64,000 bases of DNA from Aliivibrio_A sp016764915 (GCA_965224595.1 OZ245058.1:620001-684000), one strand, 5' to 3'; counted from the first letter of the stretch, positions 26,687 through 37,320 are shown. Numbers and translations: made by a program. Notes: generated from the sequence alone by a model not told the origin.

Positions 26687-28444
26687 CTAGGATAGGCCAG
26701 TAATATTGCCTTGTTGGTCAATATCTAGATTCATAAATGCGGGTTTTTCTGACAAACCGGGCATGGTCATTACGTCGCCACATAAAGCATAAATAAAACC
26801 AGCACCAGCACATAACTTCAGCTCTCTGATAGGGAGAGTGAAATCAGAAGGCGCGCCTTTAATGCTAGGGTCTGTTGTAATAGATAGCGGTGTTTTCGCC
26901 ATACATAGGGCTAAACCAGAAAAACCAAGATCCGTGAAATTTTTGAGTTGAGTCTTGGCTTGTTCGGACAGAGTGACGTTTGCCGCGCCATACCCAATTT
27001 CAGATATTGCCATTATCTTCTCTTCTAAACTTTGGCTTAATTGATAAAGTGGTTTGAAGTTTGAAGGTTGTTCACATGCGTTGATCACTTGACTGGCAAG
27101 TTCCAGTGCGCCTTTCCCTCCGGAACAAAAAGCATCACTTATGGCGACTTTGATTGAATAAGGAGTGTTCATTGCAGTAATCATTGTTTTTAGTTGCTCA
27201 AGCTCATGGGTTGAGTCTTGAGGGAATCGATTGATCGCTACCACCACCGGAATGCCATATTTATGCACGTTGGCAATGTGCCATTTGAGATTCTCAAACC
27301 CAGCCAATAACGCGGCTTCATCAGGCTCAGAAATTGAGCTAGGAAATGTCTGTCCGGGTGCTAAGTTGTATTTCCCTGAATTGGCTTTTAACCCACGAAG
27401 AGTAGCGACAAGCACGGCACAATCAGGGCCAACGCCAGCATATTGAGCTTTGATATTACATGCTTTTTCAAAGCCCATGTCTGATCCGAACCCACCTTCA
27501 GTAACGGTATAATCCGCAAGCTTTAAGGCTATGTTATCGGCAATGATTGATGAGTTGCCGTGGGCGATATTAGCAAAAGGACCAGAGTGGATTAAGGTTG
27601 GAACACCCTCTAAGGTTTGCATTAATGTTGGCTCTATCGCCGCTTTCATAATGACGGTCATTGCTCCGGCAACTTTCAAATCTTCGGTCGTTACGGGTTG
27701 ACCATCCAAATTGTAACCGATGACGATGTTACCAATGCGTTTACGCAGATCAAAGAGATCGGTTGAAAGGGCAAGAATCGCCATTAATTCAGAAGCGGCT
27801 GTGATATCAAACCCGTCTTCTCGTTCAAAGCCATTAATGGTTTTTGATGGTGCATTCTTACCGACAGTAATCATTCTAAGTGAACGGTCATTATGATCAA
27901 TGACCCGTCGCCAAGTAACTTGCTTTGGGTCGATCTTTAACGCAGTCATGCCTGTCTTTTCAGTGAAAGCGGCATAGCCATTTTTTTGTTCATGGAAGAG
28001 TCGAGCATCAATCGCTGCTGAGGCTAGGTTATGAGCAGAAGTAACCGCGTGGATATCCCCCGTCAGATGAAGATTAAGTTCCTCCATTGGAGCGACTTGG
28101 CTATACCCACCTCCGGCCGCTCCGCCTTTTATGCCGAATACTGGCCCCATCGATGGTTGACGTATACAGGCCATCACAGATTGTTCATGCTTAGCTAAGC
28201 CCTGTGCAAGACCAATTGTTGTGACCGTTTTTCCTTCCCCAAGAGGAGTCGGAGTAATTGCCGTGACCAGTATGAGCTTTCCGTTACTTTTCTCCTGCAA
28301 ACGTTTGATGACATCAAGGCTAACTTTTGCTTTAAATTTACCTTGAAGGGAGAGCTCGCACGTTTTTAAACCTGCATTTAATGCAATTGTTTCTATGTTG
28401 GATAAAGCGGTATTTTGACTAATATCGAGATCGCTAATAAACAC
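26687..28444 (-). CDS. fhs: Formate-tetrahydrofolate ligase
   Basis: The 585-residue enzyme (10-formyltetrahydrofolate synthetase) joins formate to tetrahydrofolate with ATP. The P-loop TPLGEGKT (about residues 65-72), IRQPSMGPVFGIKGGAAGGGYSQ and the FTLPIRELKLCAGAGF C-terminal motif identify it. Length is slightly longer than the usual 556. The start codon is GTG with AAGGA upstream. It can use formate made by the PflB encoded at 45-47 kb. Confidence 0.95.
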   Translation of the reverse strand: MFISDLDISQNTALSNIETIALNAGLKTCELSLQGKFKAKVSLDVIKRLQEKSNGKLILVTAITPTPLGEGKTVTTIGLAQGLAKHEQSVMACIRQPSMGPVFGIKGGAAGGGYSQVAPMEELNLHLTGDIHAVTSAHNLASAAIDARLFHEQKNGYAAFTEKTGMTALKIDPKQVTWRRVIDHNDRSLRMITVGKNAPSKTINGFEREDGFDITAASELMAILALSTDLFDLRKRIGNIVIGYNLDGQPVTTEDLKVAGAMTVIMKAAIEPTLMQTLEGVPTLIHSGPFANIAHGNSSIIADNIALKLADYTVTEGGFGSDMGFEKACNIKAQYAGVGPDCAVLVATLRGLKANSGKYNLAPGQTFPSSISEPDEAALLAGFENLKWHIANVHKYGIPVVVAINRFPQDSTHELEQLKTMITAMNTPYSIKVAISDAFCSGGKGALELASQVINACEQPSNFKPLYQLSQSLEEKIMAISEIGYGAANVTLSEQAKTQLKNFTDLGFSGLALCMAKTPLSITTDPSIKGAPSDFTLPIRELKLCAGAGFIYALCGDVMTMPGLSEKPAFMNLDIDQQGNITGLS

Positions 28445-28703
28445 AATAGAATCCTTAAAAGTAGAGAATGGGCGGGGCGTGGGTATTTTATGCTGTATCG
28501 CTATTTTTGTTGAGTATTATATTGCATTAATTGTGAGTAAATATATTTAAATTGCTATGTTTAATATGAACGACGGTATAAGTTGTCGTCTGGATGTCAA
28601 TTTACAGATTATGAGTTAAAACAGAGATATGATGTCGATAAAATGTTACATTATGCATAATTTATAACAATGTAATTTATTTCCATTTTCCAGTGATAAC
28701 TTA

Positions 28704-30332
28704 ATGAAAAACAAAAGAACTATAAATTGGAGCGACCTAAGCTTTAGGCGACGATTACTCTTCGTAATGACCATATCGGGTTTAGTGAATTTATTGGTTC
28801 TATCATTAACTGGTTTTGGTTATTTAAAGCATTGGGAAGCTCAAGATACTGGCGAAAAAGCGTTGGGGATAGCTAAGTTTTTGGCACAATCGCCCGCGGT
28901 CATCGTGGCGCTAAAAACGCAAAGCCCCCATCTGATTACCGAAAAAATCGAATCGATGCGCTTCTCGATTAATGCCACATTTATTGTGATTGGAGATACT
29001 AACGGGATTCGTTATACCCACCCTATCGCTGAGCGTATTGGTAAGAAGATGAAAGGTGGGGATAACAGTAGAGCGTTGCAGTTAGGTCAGTCTTATGTCT
29101 CTTTTGCCAAGGGTTCACTTGGCAATTCCGTTCGTGGCAAAACCCCTGTGTTTGATGGTAACGGAGACGTAATTGGTGTCGTTTCTGTTGGATACCTGCT
29201 AACCAGTATTGATGACAAAGTTGAACATTTTTTGAATTTCCTTATCGGCATGGCACTTTTAGTGGTACTGGCTAATGCATTTTTCTCCAATTTTATCGCA
29301 AAAAGGTTCCAAAGTTCGATATTAGGCTTTGAACCAGAAGAGTTTGGCCGTCTTTACGTAGAGCTTGAGGTCACTTTAAGTACCATCAAAGAAGGGGTGA
29401 TAAGTATCGATTCTGAAGGCGTGGTTCGTTCAATGAATCGCAGCGCTTGCGATATTTTAGAGCTAAACTCTGAAGAGGTACTGCATAAAAAGTTGAAGGA
29501 TGTGTTACCTGAAAGTGATTTAAGTGATATTTTATTAACGCATCATACGCAACATGATGTAGATGTTATTTTAAATGGTCATGCCATTGTAGCTAACCGG
29601 AAATTAATCCGGGTTGATGACCGAATTGTTGGTGCTGTATCGAGTTTTCGATTAAAAGATGAAATTACCGAGTTAATTAAGCAGCTTTCACAAATTAGAG
29701 AGTACGCGGATCTACTGAGATCCCAAACCCATGAACACCGAAATAAGCTCAATACCATCAGCGGGTTGATACAGTTAGGTAAAACCACAGAAGTATTGCG
29801 GTTGATAGGTCAAGAGACTCAGCATTACCAACAGCTGATACGGTTTTTAAGAGAGACCATTAATGAGCCTGTTGTTGCTGGCATCTTGTTAGGAAAAAGT
29901 GAACGAGCAAGGGAGCTAGGTTTAATCTTTGATATTGATGAGGGCTCTCATTTAGATCCATTACCAGAACATGTACGAGCAGAAGATGTAGTGACGGTTC
30001 TAGGCAATTTTATTGATAACGCGTTTGATGCCTGTATTTCAGAAGGTTCTTCACAACAGAAACAAAAAGTAGTGTCAGTCAGTATTTCGGATTATGGTCA
30101 AGAGATCATTATTGAAGTTGAAGACAATGGTTGTGGACTACCCCAAAATGTTAACCAGCAACAGTTAATGGAAAGAGGTGTATCCACTAAGTCGAATAAG
30201 AATCGAGGCGTAGGTCTCTATTTAGTACAACAAATTATAAATCAGTATAAAGGACAGTTGGTGATGGAAAGTGAAAATAATGAAGGCACCAGAATGACTG
30301 TTTTTATACCTAAGAAGTTTCCAAAGGATTGA
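28704..30332 (+). CDS. CitA/DcuS-type sensor histidine kinase
   Basis: The 542-residue kinase has a membrane helix near residues 18-40, a periplasmic PAS/Cache domain (about 42-175, with RYTHPIAERIGKKM), a second helix (178-198), a cytoplasmic PAS domain and a SpoB-type transmitter. The H box HEHRNKLNTISGLIQL and the N box FIDNAFDACI are typical of the CitA/DpiB/DcuS family, which senses C4- or tricarboxylates. It abuts its response-regulator gene. The nearby tctCBA transporter suggests citrate or a related acid as the signal, but the ligand is not proven. Confidence 0.87.
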   Translation: MKNKRTINWSDLSFRRRLLFVMTISGLVNLLVLSLTGFGYLKHWEAQDTGEKALGIAKFLAQSPAVIVALKTQSPHLITEKIESMRFSINATFIVIGDTNGIRYTHPIAERIGKKMKGGDNSRALQLGQSYVSFAKGSLGNSVRGKTPVFDGNGDVIGVVSVGYLLTSIDDKVEHFLNFLIGMALLVVLANAFFSNFIAKRFQSSILGFEPEEFGRLYVELEVTLSTIKEGVISIDSEGVVRSMNRSACDILELNSEEVLHKKLKDVLPESDLSDILLTHHTQHDVDVILNGHAIVANRKLIRVDDRIVGAVSSFRLKDEITELIKQLSQIREYADLLRSQTHEHRNKLNTISGLIQLGKTTEVLRLIGQETQHYQQLIRFLRETINEPVVAGILLGKSERARELGLIFDIDEGSHLDPLPEHVRAEDVVTVLGNFIDNAFDACISEGSSQQKQKVVSVSISDYGQEIIIEVEDNGCGLPQNVNQQQLMERGVSTKSNKNRGVGLYLVQQIINQYKGQLVMESENNEGTRMTVFIPKKFPKD

Positions 30333-31028
30333 ATGATGACAAATAACAAAAATATTAGTGTATTGATTATTGAAGATGACGCAGGCATTGCTGAGATTCA
30401 TCGCAGAAATTTGATGAAAATTGATGGATTAGAGGTGATTGGCATTGCGACAACGAAAGCTGAAGCCGAAACACTACTTGAAGTACTCAATCCAGACTTG
30501 GTGCTGCTTGACGTCTATCTACCGGATGGCAATGGCCTTGATATTTTAAGGGATTTAAGACAGCAAAAGCATGCATGTGATGTCATCTTGATTACTGCCG
30601 ATCGTGAAGTAGATACTTTGCAAGAAGCGATGAGAGGCGGCGTGGTTGATTACCTTCTTAAACCTGTGGTTTTTGCTAGGCTCGAAGAGTCATTGAGCAA
30701 GTATCTAAAACAGAAAAACAAATTTGGTGTTTTAGATGATTTAGACCAAAGTGTCGTTGATTCAATGATATCGACAGGTACTGAAAATGCGGCCTCACAG
30801 GTTCGTTTACCAAAAGGCATTGATGGCGTAACGTTGGATAAAGTTCGAGTTCTATTTGAACAGCACAATGAAGTCACCGCCGATAAAGCGGGTGTGCTAA
30901 TTGGCGCTAGTCGGACGACGGCAAGACGATATTTAGAACATCTCATCTCTTCTGGAGAGCTTGAAGCTGATTTAAATTACGGCACTGTTGGACGGCCTGA
31001 GCGTACCTACAAAAAAATAGCGCGATGA
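30333..31028 (+). CDS. CitB/DcuR-type response regulator
   Basis: The 231-residue regulator has a receiver (LIIEDDAGIAEIHRRN, phosphoacceptor in LVLLDVYLPDGNG, VILITADREV, LLKPVVF) and a C-terminal CitB/DcuR winged helix-turn-helix (TADKAGVLIGASRTTARRYLEHL). It starts immediately after the kinase stop codon (TGAATGATG), so two tandem ATG codons are possible starts. It is the cognate partner of the upstream kinase. Likely targets are the nearby tricarboxylate-transport genes, by inference. Confidence 0.88.
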   Translation: MMTNNKNISVLIIEDDAGIAEIHRRNLMKIDGLEVIGIATTKAEAETLLEVLNPDLVLLDVYLPDGNGLDILRDLRQQKHACDVILITADREVDTLQEAMRGGVVDYLLKPVVFARLEESLSKYLKQKNKFGVLDDLDQSVVDSMISTGTENAASQVRLPKGIDGVTLDKVRVLFEQHNEVTADKAGVLIGASRTTARRYLEHLISSGELEADLNYGTVGRPERTYKKIAR

Positions 31029-31048
31029 ACATCACCCGTTTATAAATG

Positions 31049-31083
31049 GTCAATAGCCTACTGCTCTAGTAGGCTATTTTTTG
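31049..31083 (+). terminator. Intrinsic terminator after the two-component pair
   Basis: AATAGCCTACT pairs with AGTAGGCTATT around a GCTCT loop, followed by T residues. Confidence 0.9.
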
Positions 31084-31101
31084 TTTGTCGAAGAGTCGCC
31101 A

Positions 31102-32984
31102 TTATAGGATAAGTTTCAGAGCCGCCGCGATATCTGTCACACTGCTAGGATCATCAATCGTTGAGGGAATAGTATACTCTTCACCATCTGCTACCTGTCT
31201 GATCGTTCGTCTTAAGATTTTCCCTGAACGAGTTTTAGGCAACCTATCAACGATAATCACAGATTGAAGCTAGCGATGGCACCAATTTCACTGCGGACTA
31301 ACTGTAATAGCTCTTTCTCTATATGTTGATCAACGGAGTAGTGTCCATCTTTAAGAACGACTAATCCCAGTGGTATTTGCCCTTTGAGTTCATCATGAGC
31401 TCCAATAACCGCGCATTCTGCTACATCGTTGTGTGAGCTAAGAATCGATTCCATCTCCCCAGTAGATAAGCGATGACCAGCCACATTAATGACATCGTCA
31501 ATTCTGCCCATGACAAAAAGATAACCATCCTCATCAATGTAACCACCATCTCCTGACACATAATAACCAGGAAATTGCGACAGGTACCCCTGTTCAAATC
31601 GGTCGTGATTACGCCAAATGGATGGCAGACAACCTGGAGGCAACGGAGTCTTTATTACAATATATCCTTGTTTATTGCAGGGTAGGGGCTCGCCAACTTC
31701 ATTAACAATATCGACTGAAAACCCCGGAATCGCCTTGGTTGCTGAACCTGCTTTGATTGGGAATGTTTCGAGTCCAATCGGGTTTCCAGCGATGGCCCAA
31801 CCGGTCTCTGTTTGCCACCAATGATCAATGACAGGGCGACCCGTTTTGGATTCAACCCAATCTAGGGTCGCAGGGTCAAGTCTTTCACCTGCCATGAAAA
31901 TGGTTCTCAAGGCAGGCATGGGAAATGATTGCAGTAGCTCTCCTTCTGGGTCCTCTTTTTTGATAGCACGAAAAGCCGTCGGAGCAGAGAACAGAATATT
32001 GACGTTATACTCTTGGCAAACTCGCCAAAAAGCAGAGGGGTCGGGTGTTTTTACCGGTTTCCCTTCAAATATGATGGTCGTACAGCCATGAATTAATGGT
32101 GCGTAAACAATGTAGGAGTGACCAACAACCCAGCCAACATCTGAGGCTGCCCAGTACACATCTCCGGGTTTAGCTCCATAAATAGTGTTCATGCTGTATT
32201 TCATGGCGACAGCGTGGCCGCCATTATCACGTACGACTCCTTTTGGCTTTCCTGTTGTTCCTGAAGTATAGAGAAGATAGAGCGGGTCAGTGGCTAATAA
32301 CGGGACACAGTCATGAGGTGGCGATGCTGCAACCGCAGAGCTCCAATCAATATCACGCTGTTCATTCAGAGCTGCCGGAGACTCTTCTCTTTGTAAAACG
32401 ATGACTTTTTCTGGCTTCCAGCGGCTGTCTAATATTGCTCTGTTAACCAGAGGCATGTAGGGAATCACCTTGTTGACTTCAATACCACAAGAAGCTGTCA
32501 TGACGACTTTAGGTTCAGCATCTTCAATTCGAACCGCCAACTCGTGCGGAGCAAAACCACCAAATACGACGGAGTGAATAGCACCGAGTCGTGCGCAGGC
32601 TAACATTCCAATGGCCGCTTCAGCGATCATTGGCATGTAGATAACTACACGGTCCCCTTTTTTCACCCCCAGTTGAGCCAACAGGCCGGCAGTTTTTGCC
32701 ACTTGATCTCTTAATGCTTGATAGCTGTATTGCGATTTTTTTCCTGTTACCGGGGAATCATAGATCAGAGCAATTTGGTCTCCACGTCCATTGTCTACAT
32801 GGTAATCGAGTGCCAAATAAGCGGTATTCATCACACCATCGGCGAACCAGCGATCGATGCCATTGTGGTCTTTGCTTAAAATGTTTTTTGGAAATTGAAA
32901 CCACTCAATGGCAGTGGCTTGCTGTCGCCAAAAAACATCGGGCTCATTTTTTGCCAACTGATACTCTTCAAGGTATGTACTCAT
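31102..32984 (-). pseudogene. prpE: Propionyl-CoA synthetase, frameshifted near the C-terminus
   Basis: PrpE activates propionate to propionyl-CoA. The main frame runs from the ATG at 32984 (MSTYLEEYQLA) through YTSGTTGKPKGVVRD, WWQTETGW and YVSGDGGYIDEDGY, and stops at 31257 after IGAIASFNL. Directly after, one frame over, the missing tail continues: a VDRLPKTRSGKIL segment with the catalytic Lys, then RRTIRQVADGEEYTIPSTIDDPSS and a stop at 31102. Total length (1883 bases) is one base short of a 628-codon frame, as expected for a single-base deletion near 31250-31260. The truncated 575-residue product would lack the adenylation Lys. The upstream extension to 33047 is not coding-like. It is the last gene of the prp operon. 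Confidence 0.85.
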
Positions 32985-33015
32985 CGGTGGTTCCTTTTTT
33001 CGTTGAGAATTAGCG

Positions 33016-34491
33016 TTAGTTAATACTAAAAAGAGCCATGAATTCATTCACTGGGCTGGCTTCAAGCTGCTGTTGATCTGAACATAAGGCGACAATCTTC
33101 TGACACTTTCCATGTGGGAATCGTGTTTGGAGATTGCGTGCAAACTTTCGTTCTAATACCGGAATACCTTCTGCTCGGCGACGACGGTGTCCAATGGGGT
33201 ATTCAATTTCAATTTTTGACGTTGAGCTGCCATCTTTAAAGAAGATCTGCATGGAATTAGCAATTGAGCGTTTGTTAGGATCTAAGTACTCTTCGCTATA
33301 GCGTTTATCCTCTTTGATCACCATTTTTTCTCGTAATTGATCGATAGTCGGGTGGTTGTTGTGAAAGTCATCTTCATAGTGCTCTGCGATTAAATCACCA
33401 AAAATGAGAGGGACGGCGGTCATGTATTGTAAGCAGTGGTCTCGATCGGCTGGGTTGGCTAACGTGCCTTTTTTGGAGATAATTCGAATGGCGGACTCAT
33501 GCGTCACGATTTCGATGCGTTCAATGTCGTTCAAACGCTCTTTTACCTCTTGGTGTAAAATGACGGCGCACTCTACAGCCGTTTGTGCATGAAATTCAGC
33601 TGGGAAAGAGATTTTAAACAGAACATTTTCCATCACATAACTGCCAAAATCCCGTGAGAAGGTAAACGGTTGCCCCTTAAATTGGACATCATAAAATCCC
33701 CATTGCGGTGCGGTTAACACTGACGGGAGGCCCATTTCGCCTTTCATGGTGATCATAGCTAAACGTACCGCTCTTGAGGTTGCATCACCTGCCGCCCATG
33801 ACTTCCTTGAACCTGCGTTAGGAGCGTGGCGGTAAGTTCGCAGCGAAGATCCGTCAACCCAAGCTTGCGATAGTGCATCCACAATTTGATCGATACTGCC
33901 ACCGAGCATTTTTGTTATCACAGCAGTTGAAGCAACACGTACTAGCAGTACATGGTCAAGGCCAACTCGGTTGAAGCTATTTTCAAGTGCAATAATGCCT
34001 TGGATTTCATGCGCTTTGATCATCGCGGTGAGCACATCTTTGATGGTAAGTGCTGGTTTGCCATTGGCGACAGCTACTTGGCTTAAATAGTCTGCTGTTG
34101 CGAGGATACCGCCAAGGTTATCTGATGGATGGCCCCATTCAGCCGCAAGCCATGTATCGTTAAAATCTAACCAACGAATGATGCAACCAATATTAAAAGC
34201 GGCGGTAACGGGATCGAGAACGTGGGAGGTACCAGGAACGCGAGCCCCATGCAATACAGTGGTTCCAGGTACGATGGGGCCTAAGTGTTTAGTGCACTCT
34301 GGAAAACGCAGAGCGAGTAACCCACAACCTAAAGTATCGATCAAACAGTTGCGTGCGGTGTTATAGGCTTCATCAGAATCAATATTGTGATTACTTACAT
34401 ACTCAGCAATAGTTTGTAATAGTGCATCTGGCGCAGGTCGAAGATTGCTCTCTACGTTGTTATCACTGCTTGGTGGAGTATTGGTTGTCAT
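33016..34491 (-). CDS. prpD: 2-Methylcitrate dehydratase PrpD
   Basis: The 491-residue MmgE/PrpD-family enzyme dehydrates 2-methylcitrate to 2-methyl-cis-aconitate. Visible are LIDTLGCGLLALRFPEC, HGARVPGTSHVLDPVTAAFN, RWLDFNDTWLAAEWGHPSDN and HAPNAGSRKSWAAGDATSRA. Length fits PrpD (about 480). No acnD-prpF pair is present, so the cofactor-independent PrpD route is used. It lies between prpC and prpE in the prp operon. Confidence 0.95.
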   Translation of the reverse strand: MTTNTPPSSDNNVESNLRPAPDALLQTIAEYVSNHNIDSDEAYNTARNCLIDTLGCGLLALRFPECTKHLGPIVPGTTVLHGARVPGTSHVLDPVTAAFNIGCIIRWLDFNDTWLAAEWGHPSDNLGGILATADYLSQVAVANGKPALTIKDVLTAMIKAHEIQGIIALENSFNRVGLDHVLLVRVASTAVITKMLGGSIDQIVDALSQAWVDGSSLRTYRHAPNAGSRKSWAAGDATSRAVRLAMITMKGEMGLPSVLTAPQWGFYDVQFKGQPFTFSRDFGSYVMENVLFKISFPAEFHAQTAVECAVILHQEVKERLNDIERIEIVTHESAIRIISKKGTLANPADRDHCLQYMTAVPLIFGDLIAEHYEDDFHNNHPTIDQLREKMVIKEDKRYSEEYLDPNKRSIANSMQIFFKDGSSTSKIEIEYPIGHRRRRAEGIPVLERKFARNLQTRFPHGKCQKIVALCSDQQQLEASPVNEFMALFSIN

Positions 34492-34503
34492 GGTCGTATA
34501 TCC

Positions 34504-35700
34504 TTATAGACGATTAGTATTTGAATCAGTTCTCTGTGAAATAGGTAACCAATCTTGATGTTCTGGCCCTTGATATTCAGCGTTTGGTCTGATTATTTTA
34601 TTATGCTCTCGTTGTTCAAATACGTGAGCAGCCCAGCCAGTAACACGGCTCATAACAAAAATAGGGGTAAATAATTTAGTTGGAATGCCCATAAAATGGT
34701 AAACCGATGCATGGTAGAAATCGGCATTAGGAAAGAGATCTTTTTCCCGCTTCATAATGTGTTCAACGCGTTCTGAAATGGCAAATAATTGGGGGTCGCT
34801 GCTGGTGGTTGATAGGGTTCGAGACCAATTTTTTATTACGTCACTTCTTGGGTCAGATTGAGTGTAAATGGCATGGCCAAAGCCCATGATTTTCTCCTTT
34901 TGATTGAGCATATTCATAATGCCGCTCTCCGCAGTGTCCGGAGTATTCCACTGCTCTAACATCGCCATTGCGGCTTCATTTGCTCCACCGTGCAGCGGGC
35001 CTCGTAAGCTACCAATAGCTGCGGTAACACAGGAGTGAAGATCAGAAAGCGTTGACGCACATACTCTTGCAGTGAACGTAGAGGCATTAAATTCATGTTC
35101 GGCATACAAAATTAGCGAGCAATGCATAACTTCAATATGCAGATCAGAGGGAGGGGTATCAGTGAGCATTTCTAAAAAGTAGCCCCCTATACTCTGTTGT
35201 TGGCTATTGGTGGTATCAATACGAACCCCATCATGACTAAAGCGATACCAATAACAGATGATCGCGGGTAAAAGGGAGAGAAGCGTATCGCTTTTGTCTT
35301 GTTGCTCAGAAAAGTGACGCTCTTGATCAAGGTTACCCAACATAGAACAGCCTGTCCGCATCACGTCCATAGGGTGGGCATCTGCAGGAATAGTTTCAAG
35401 CACAGTACGAAGAGCCGATGACAGTCCCCTTCGAGAGATCAGTTTGCGGCGATAAGCATCAAGTTCAGTTTGGGTGGGTAATTTACCTTTCAACAAAAGA
35501 TAAGCGACCTCTTCAAATTCGGCATACTTAGCAAGATCAGTGATGTCATAACCTCGATAAGTAAGGCCTGTGCCGGATTTTCCTACCGTACAAAGTGAGG
35601 TTGTACCTGCATTTTGTCCACGTAAACCTGCACCCGTGTTTTGAGTGTTGCTGGTTTGGTGGGATTCTTTATGCTCATGATTAATAACTGAAGTGGTCAT
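34504..35700 (-). CDS. prpC: 2-Methylcitrate synthase PrpC
   Basis: The 398-residue citrate-synthase-family enzyme condenses propionyl-CoA and oxaloacetate. Motifs include GLTYRGYDITDLA, LHGGANEAAMAML, the catalytic His in MGFGHAIYTQSDPRS and a C-terminal RPNAEYQGP. An AAGGAG site precedes the ATG. It is 10 bases after prpB and 12 bases before prpD, in operon order. Confidence 0.94.
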   Translation of the reverse strand: MTTSVINHEHKESHQTSNTQNTGAGLRGQNAGTTSLCTVGKSGTGLTYRGYDITDLAKYAEFEEVAYLLLKGKLPTQTELDAYRRKLISRRGLSSALRTVLETIPADAHPMDVMRTGCSMLGNLDQERHFSEQQDKSDTLLSLLPAIICYWYRFSHDGVRIDTTNSQQQSIGGYFLEMLTDTPPSDLHIEVMHCSLILYAEHEFNASTFTARVCASTLSDLHSCVTAAIGSLRGPLHGGANEAAMAMLEQWNTPDTAESGIMNMLNQKEKIMGFGHAIYTQSDPRSDVIKNWSRTLSTTSSDPQLFAISERVEHIMKREKDLFPNADFYHASVYHFMGIPTKLFTPIFVMSRVTGWAAHVFEQREHNKIIRPNAEYQGPEHQDWLPISQRTDSNTNRL

Positions 35701-35710
35701 GATTATCTCC

Positions 35711-36583
35711 TTATTTTTTATCCGTATAGAGTGAGTCCAATTTCCGTTCGTAGTGGTGGTAGTTTAAGTAGCTGTAAAGTTGTTCACGGGTCTGCATGCT
35801 ATTGACCACCTCTTTTTGGTGACCTTCTGAGAGTAGACTTTGGTATACATTCAGTGCCGCTTGATTCATTGCTCTAAAGGCAGAGAGAGGATAAAGCACC
35901 ATATCTACGTTGCACTCCGCAAGTTCAGCGGTTGAAAAAAGAGGTGTTTGGCCGAACTCTGTAATGTTGGCTAAAATAGGGACATCAATGGCCTGAGAGA
36001 ACAATTGGTACTGCTGCAACGTATTGATCGCTTCAGGAAATAACATGTCAGCACCTGCTTCAATGTAGGCTTGAGAACGCTCAATCGCGCTATCAATACC
36101 CTCAACAGCGAGTGCATCCGTTCTTGCCATAATGACAAAGCTGTCGTCAGTTCTTGCATCAACTGCTGCTTTTATTCGATCAACCATCTCTTGCGTTGAT
36201 ACGATGGATTTATTCGGCCTATGACCGCAGCGTTTTTGAGAAACTTGATCTTCCATGTGCACTGCAGCAGCACCAGATCTCTCCATCTCTTTGATGGTTT
36301 TTGCAATGTTAAAAGCGCCGCCAAAGCCAGTATCAATATCTACCAGCAGTGGCAGAGTTGTGGCTGACGTAATACGGCGCACATCTTCGAGTACATCGTT
36401 TAAACTGGTTATACCGAGATCAGGCAACCCATAAGAGGCATTAGCAACCCCGCCGCCGGAAAGGTAGATAGCCTGATGACCCACTTGTTCAGCCATCATT
36501 GCGCAATACGCATTAATGGTGCCGACAACTTGCAACGGTTTAGCGTTGGCCACGGCCAGTCTGAATTTTTCACCTTGATTCAT
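35711..36583 (-). CDS. prpB: 2-Methylisocitrate lyase PrpB
   Basis: The 290-residue enzyme cleaves 2-methylisocitrate to pyruvate and succinate. The isocitrate-lyase superfamily signature KRCGHRPNK holds the catalytic Cys, with DIDTGFGGAFNIAKTI and MEDQV upstream and MARTDALAVEG downstream. Its ATG overlaps the stop of the upstream GntR gene (ATGA), with AGGAG inside the end of that gene. Confidence 0.95.
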   Translation of the reverse strand: MNQGEKFRLAVANAKPLQVVGTINAYCAMMAEQVGHQAIYLSGGGVANASYGLPDLGITSLNDVLEDVRRITSATTLPLLVDIDTGFGGAFNIAKTIKEMERSGAAAVHMEDQVSQKRCGHRPNKSIVSTQEMVDRIKAAVDARTDDSFVIMARTDALAVEGIDSAIERSQAYIEAGADMLFPEAINTLQQYQLFSQAIDVPILANITEFGQTPLFSTAELAECNVDMVLYPLSAFRAMNQAALNVYQSLLSEGHQKEVVNSMQTREQLYSYLNYHHYERKLDSLYTDKK

Positions 36584-37248
36584 GGTTGTAACTCCTGATT
36601 AGTGTCTAGTTGTTTCTCTATTAAGTCTCGGCTGTGTTTTATGTGTCTTCTCATGAGCATTTCTGCCAGTTCACTGTCGCGTTCCGTCAATGCCATCAAG
36701 ATATGTTTGTGCTCATTTAATGCCGTTTCTGGTCGAGAGTGTGAACGAGGGGATTGGTAGCGATACATCCGTAATAGGTGATAAAGCTCATGACACAAGA
36801 GGTGAATGAGTTTGTTATTCCTGCTTGCTTTAATGATTTGATAGTGGAAGTCGAAATCTCCATGTTGATGGAAATAGGAGGCTCCATCAACTTGAGTAAT
36901 ATACTGTTCATGTTGTTTTAATAGGAGAGATAGAGCCTCTATCTCTTGGTCAGTAATATGCTTACAGGCAAGATTGATCGCCATTCCTTCGAGGGCTTCA
37001 CGCACACTGTAGATCTCTAGTAGCTTACTGCGGTTGAGTAATACAACTCGAGCTCCAACATGGGGGATTCGCTCAATAAGACCTAACGATTCAATTTTCA
37101 TCAATGCTTCACGTAGTGGTCCTCTGCTCATGTTGAATGAGAGAGCCAGTTCAGCCTCAGAAATCTTGCTTCCCGCAGGATACTCTCCACATACGATGGC
37201 TTCGATTAGCAGTTCAGCTAAATTTTCCGATTTGGTCAACTCCGTCAT
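36580..37248 (-). CDS. GntR/FCD-family regulator of the prp operon
   Basis: The 222-residue regulator has an N-terminal GntR winged helix (AGSKISEAELALSFNMSRGPLREALMKIESLGLIER) and a C-terminal FCD ligand domain (REALEGMAINLACKHI, metal-type His residues in HQHGDFDFHYQII and ALNEHKHILMAL). It is the first gene of the prp operon and overlaps prpB by four bases. Two copies of ATTGT-NN-ACAAT lie 12 and 73 bases before its start, so it probably autoregulates. It is a close paralogue of the GntR protein encoded next. Confidence 0.88.
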   Translation of the reverse strand: MTELTKSENLAELLIEAIVCGEYPAGSKISEAELALSFNMSRGPLREALMKIESLGLIERIPHVGARVVLLNRSKLLEIYSVREALEGMAINLACKHITDQEIEALSLLLKQHEQYITQVDGASYFHQHGDFDFHYQIIKASRNNKLIHLLCHELYHLLRMYRYQSPRSHSRPETALNEHKHILMALTERDSELAEMLMRRHIKHSRDLIEKQLDTNQELQP

Positions 37249-37259
37249 GCGAGGCCTTA

Positions 37260-37271
37260 ATTGTCAACAAT
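37260..37271. promoter_or_regulatory. GntR operator candidate, site 1
   Basis: ATTGTCAACAAT matches the FCD-type pattern ATTGT-NN-ACAAT. It ends the leader of the prp operon just before its first start codon. Confidence 0.7.
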
Positions 37272-37320
37272 TTGTATGAATATGGTTAAATAATAGTCCT
37301 TATTTTAATAAAATAAACAA

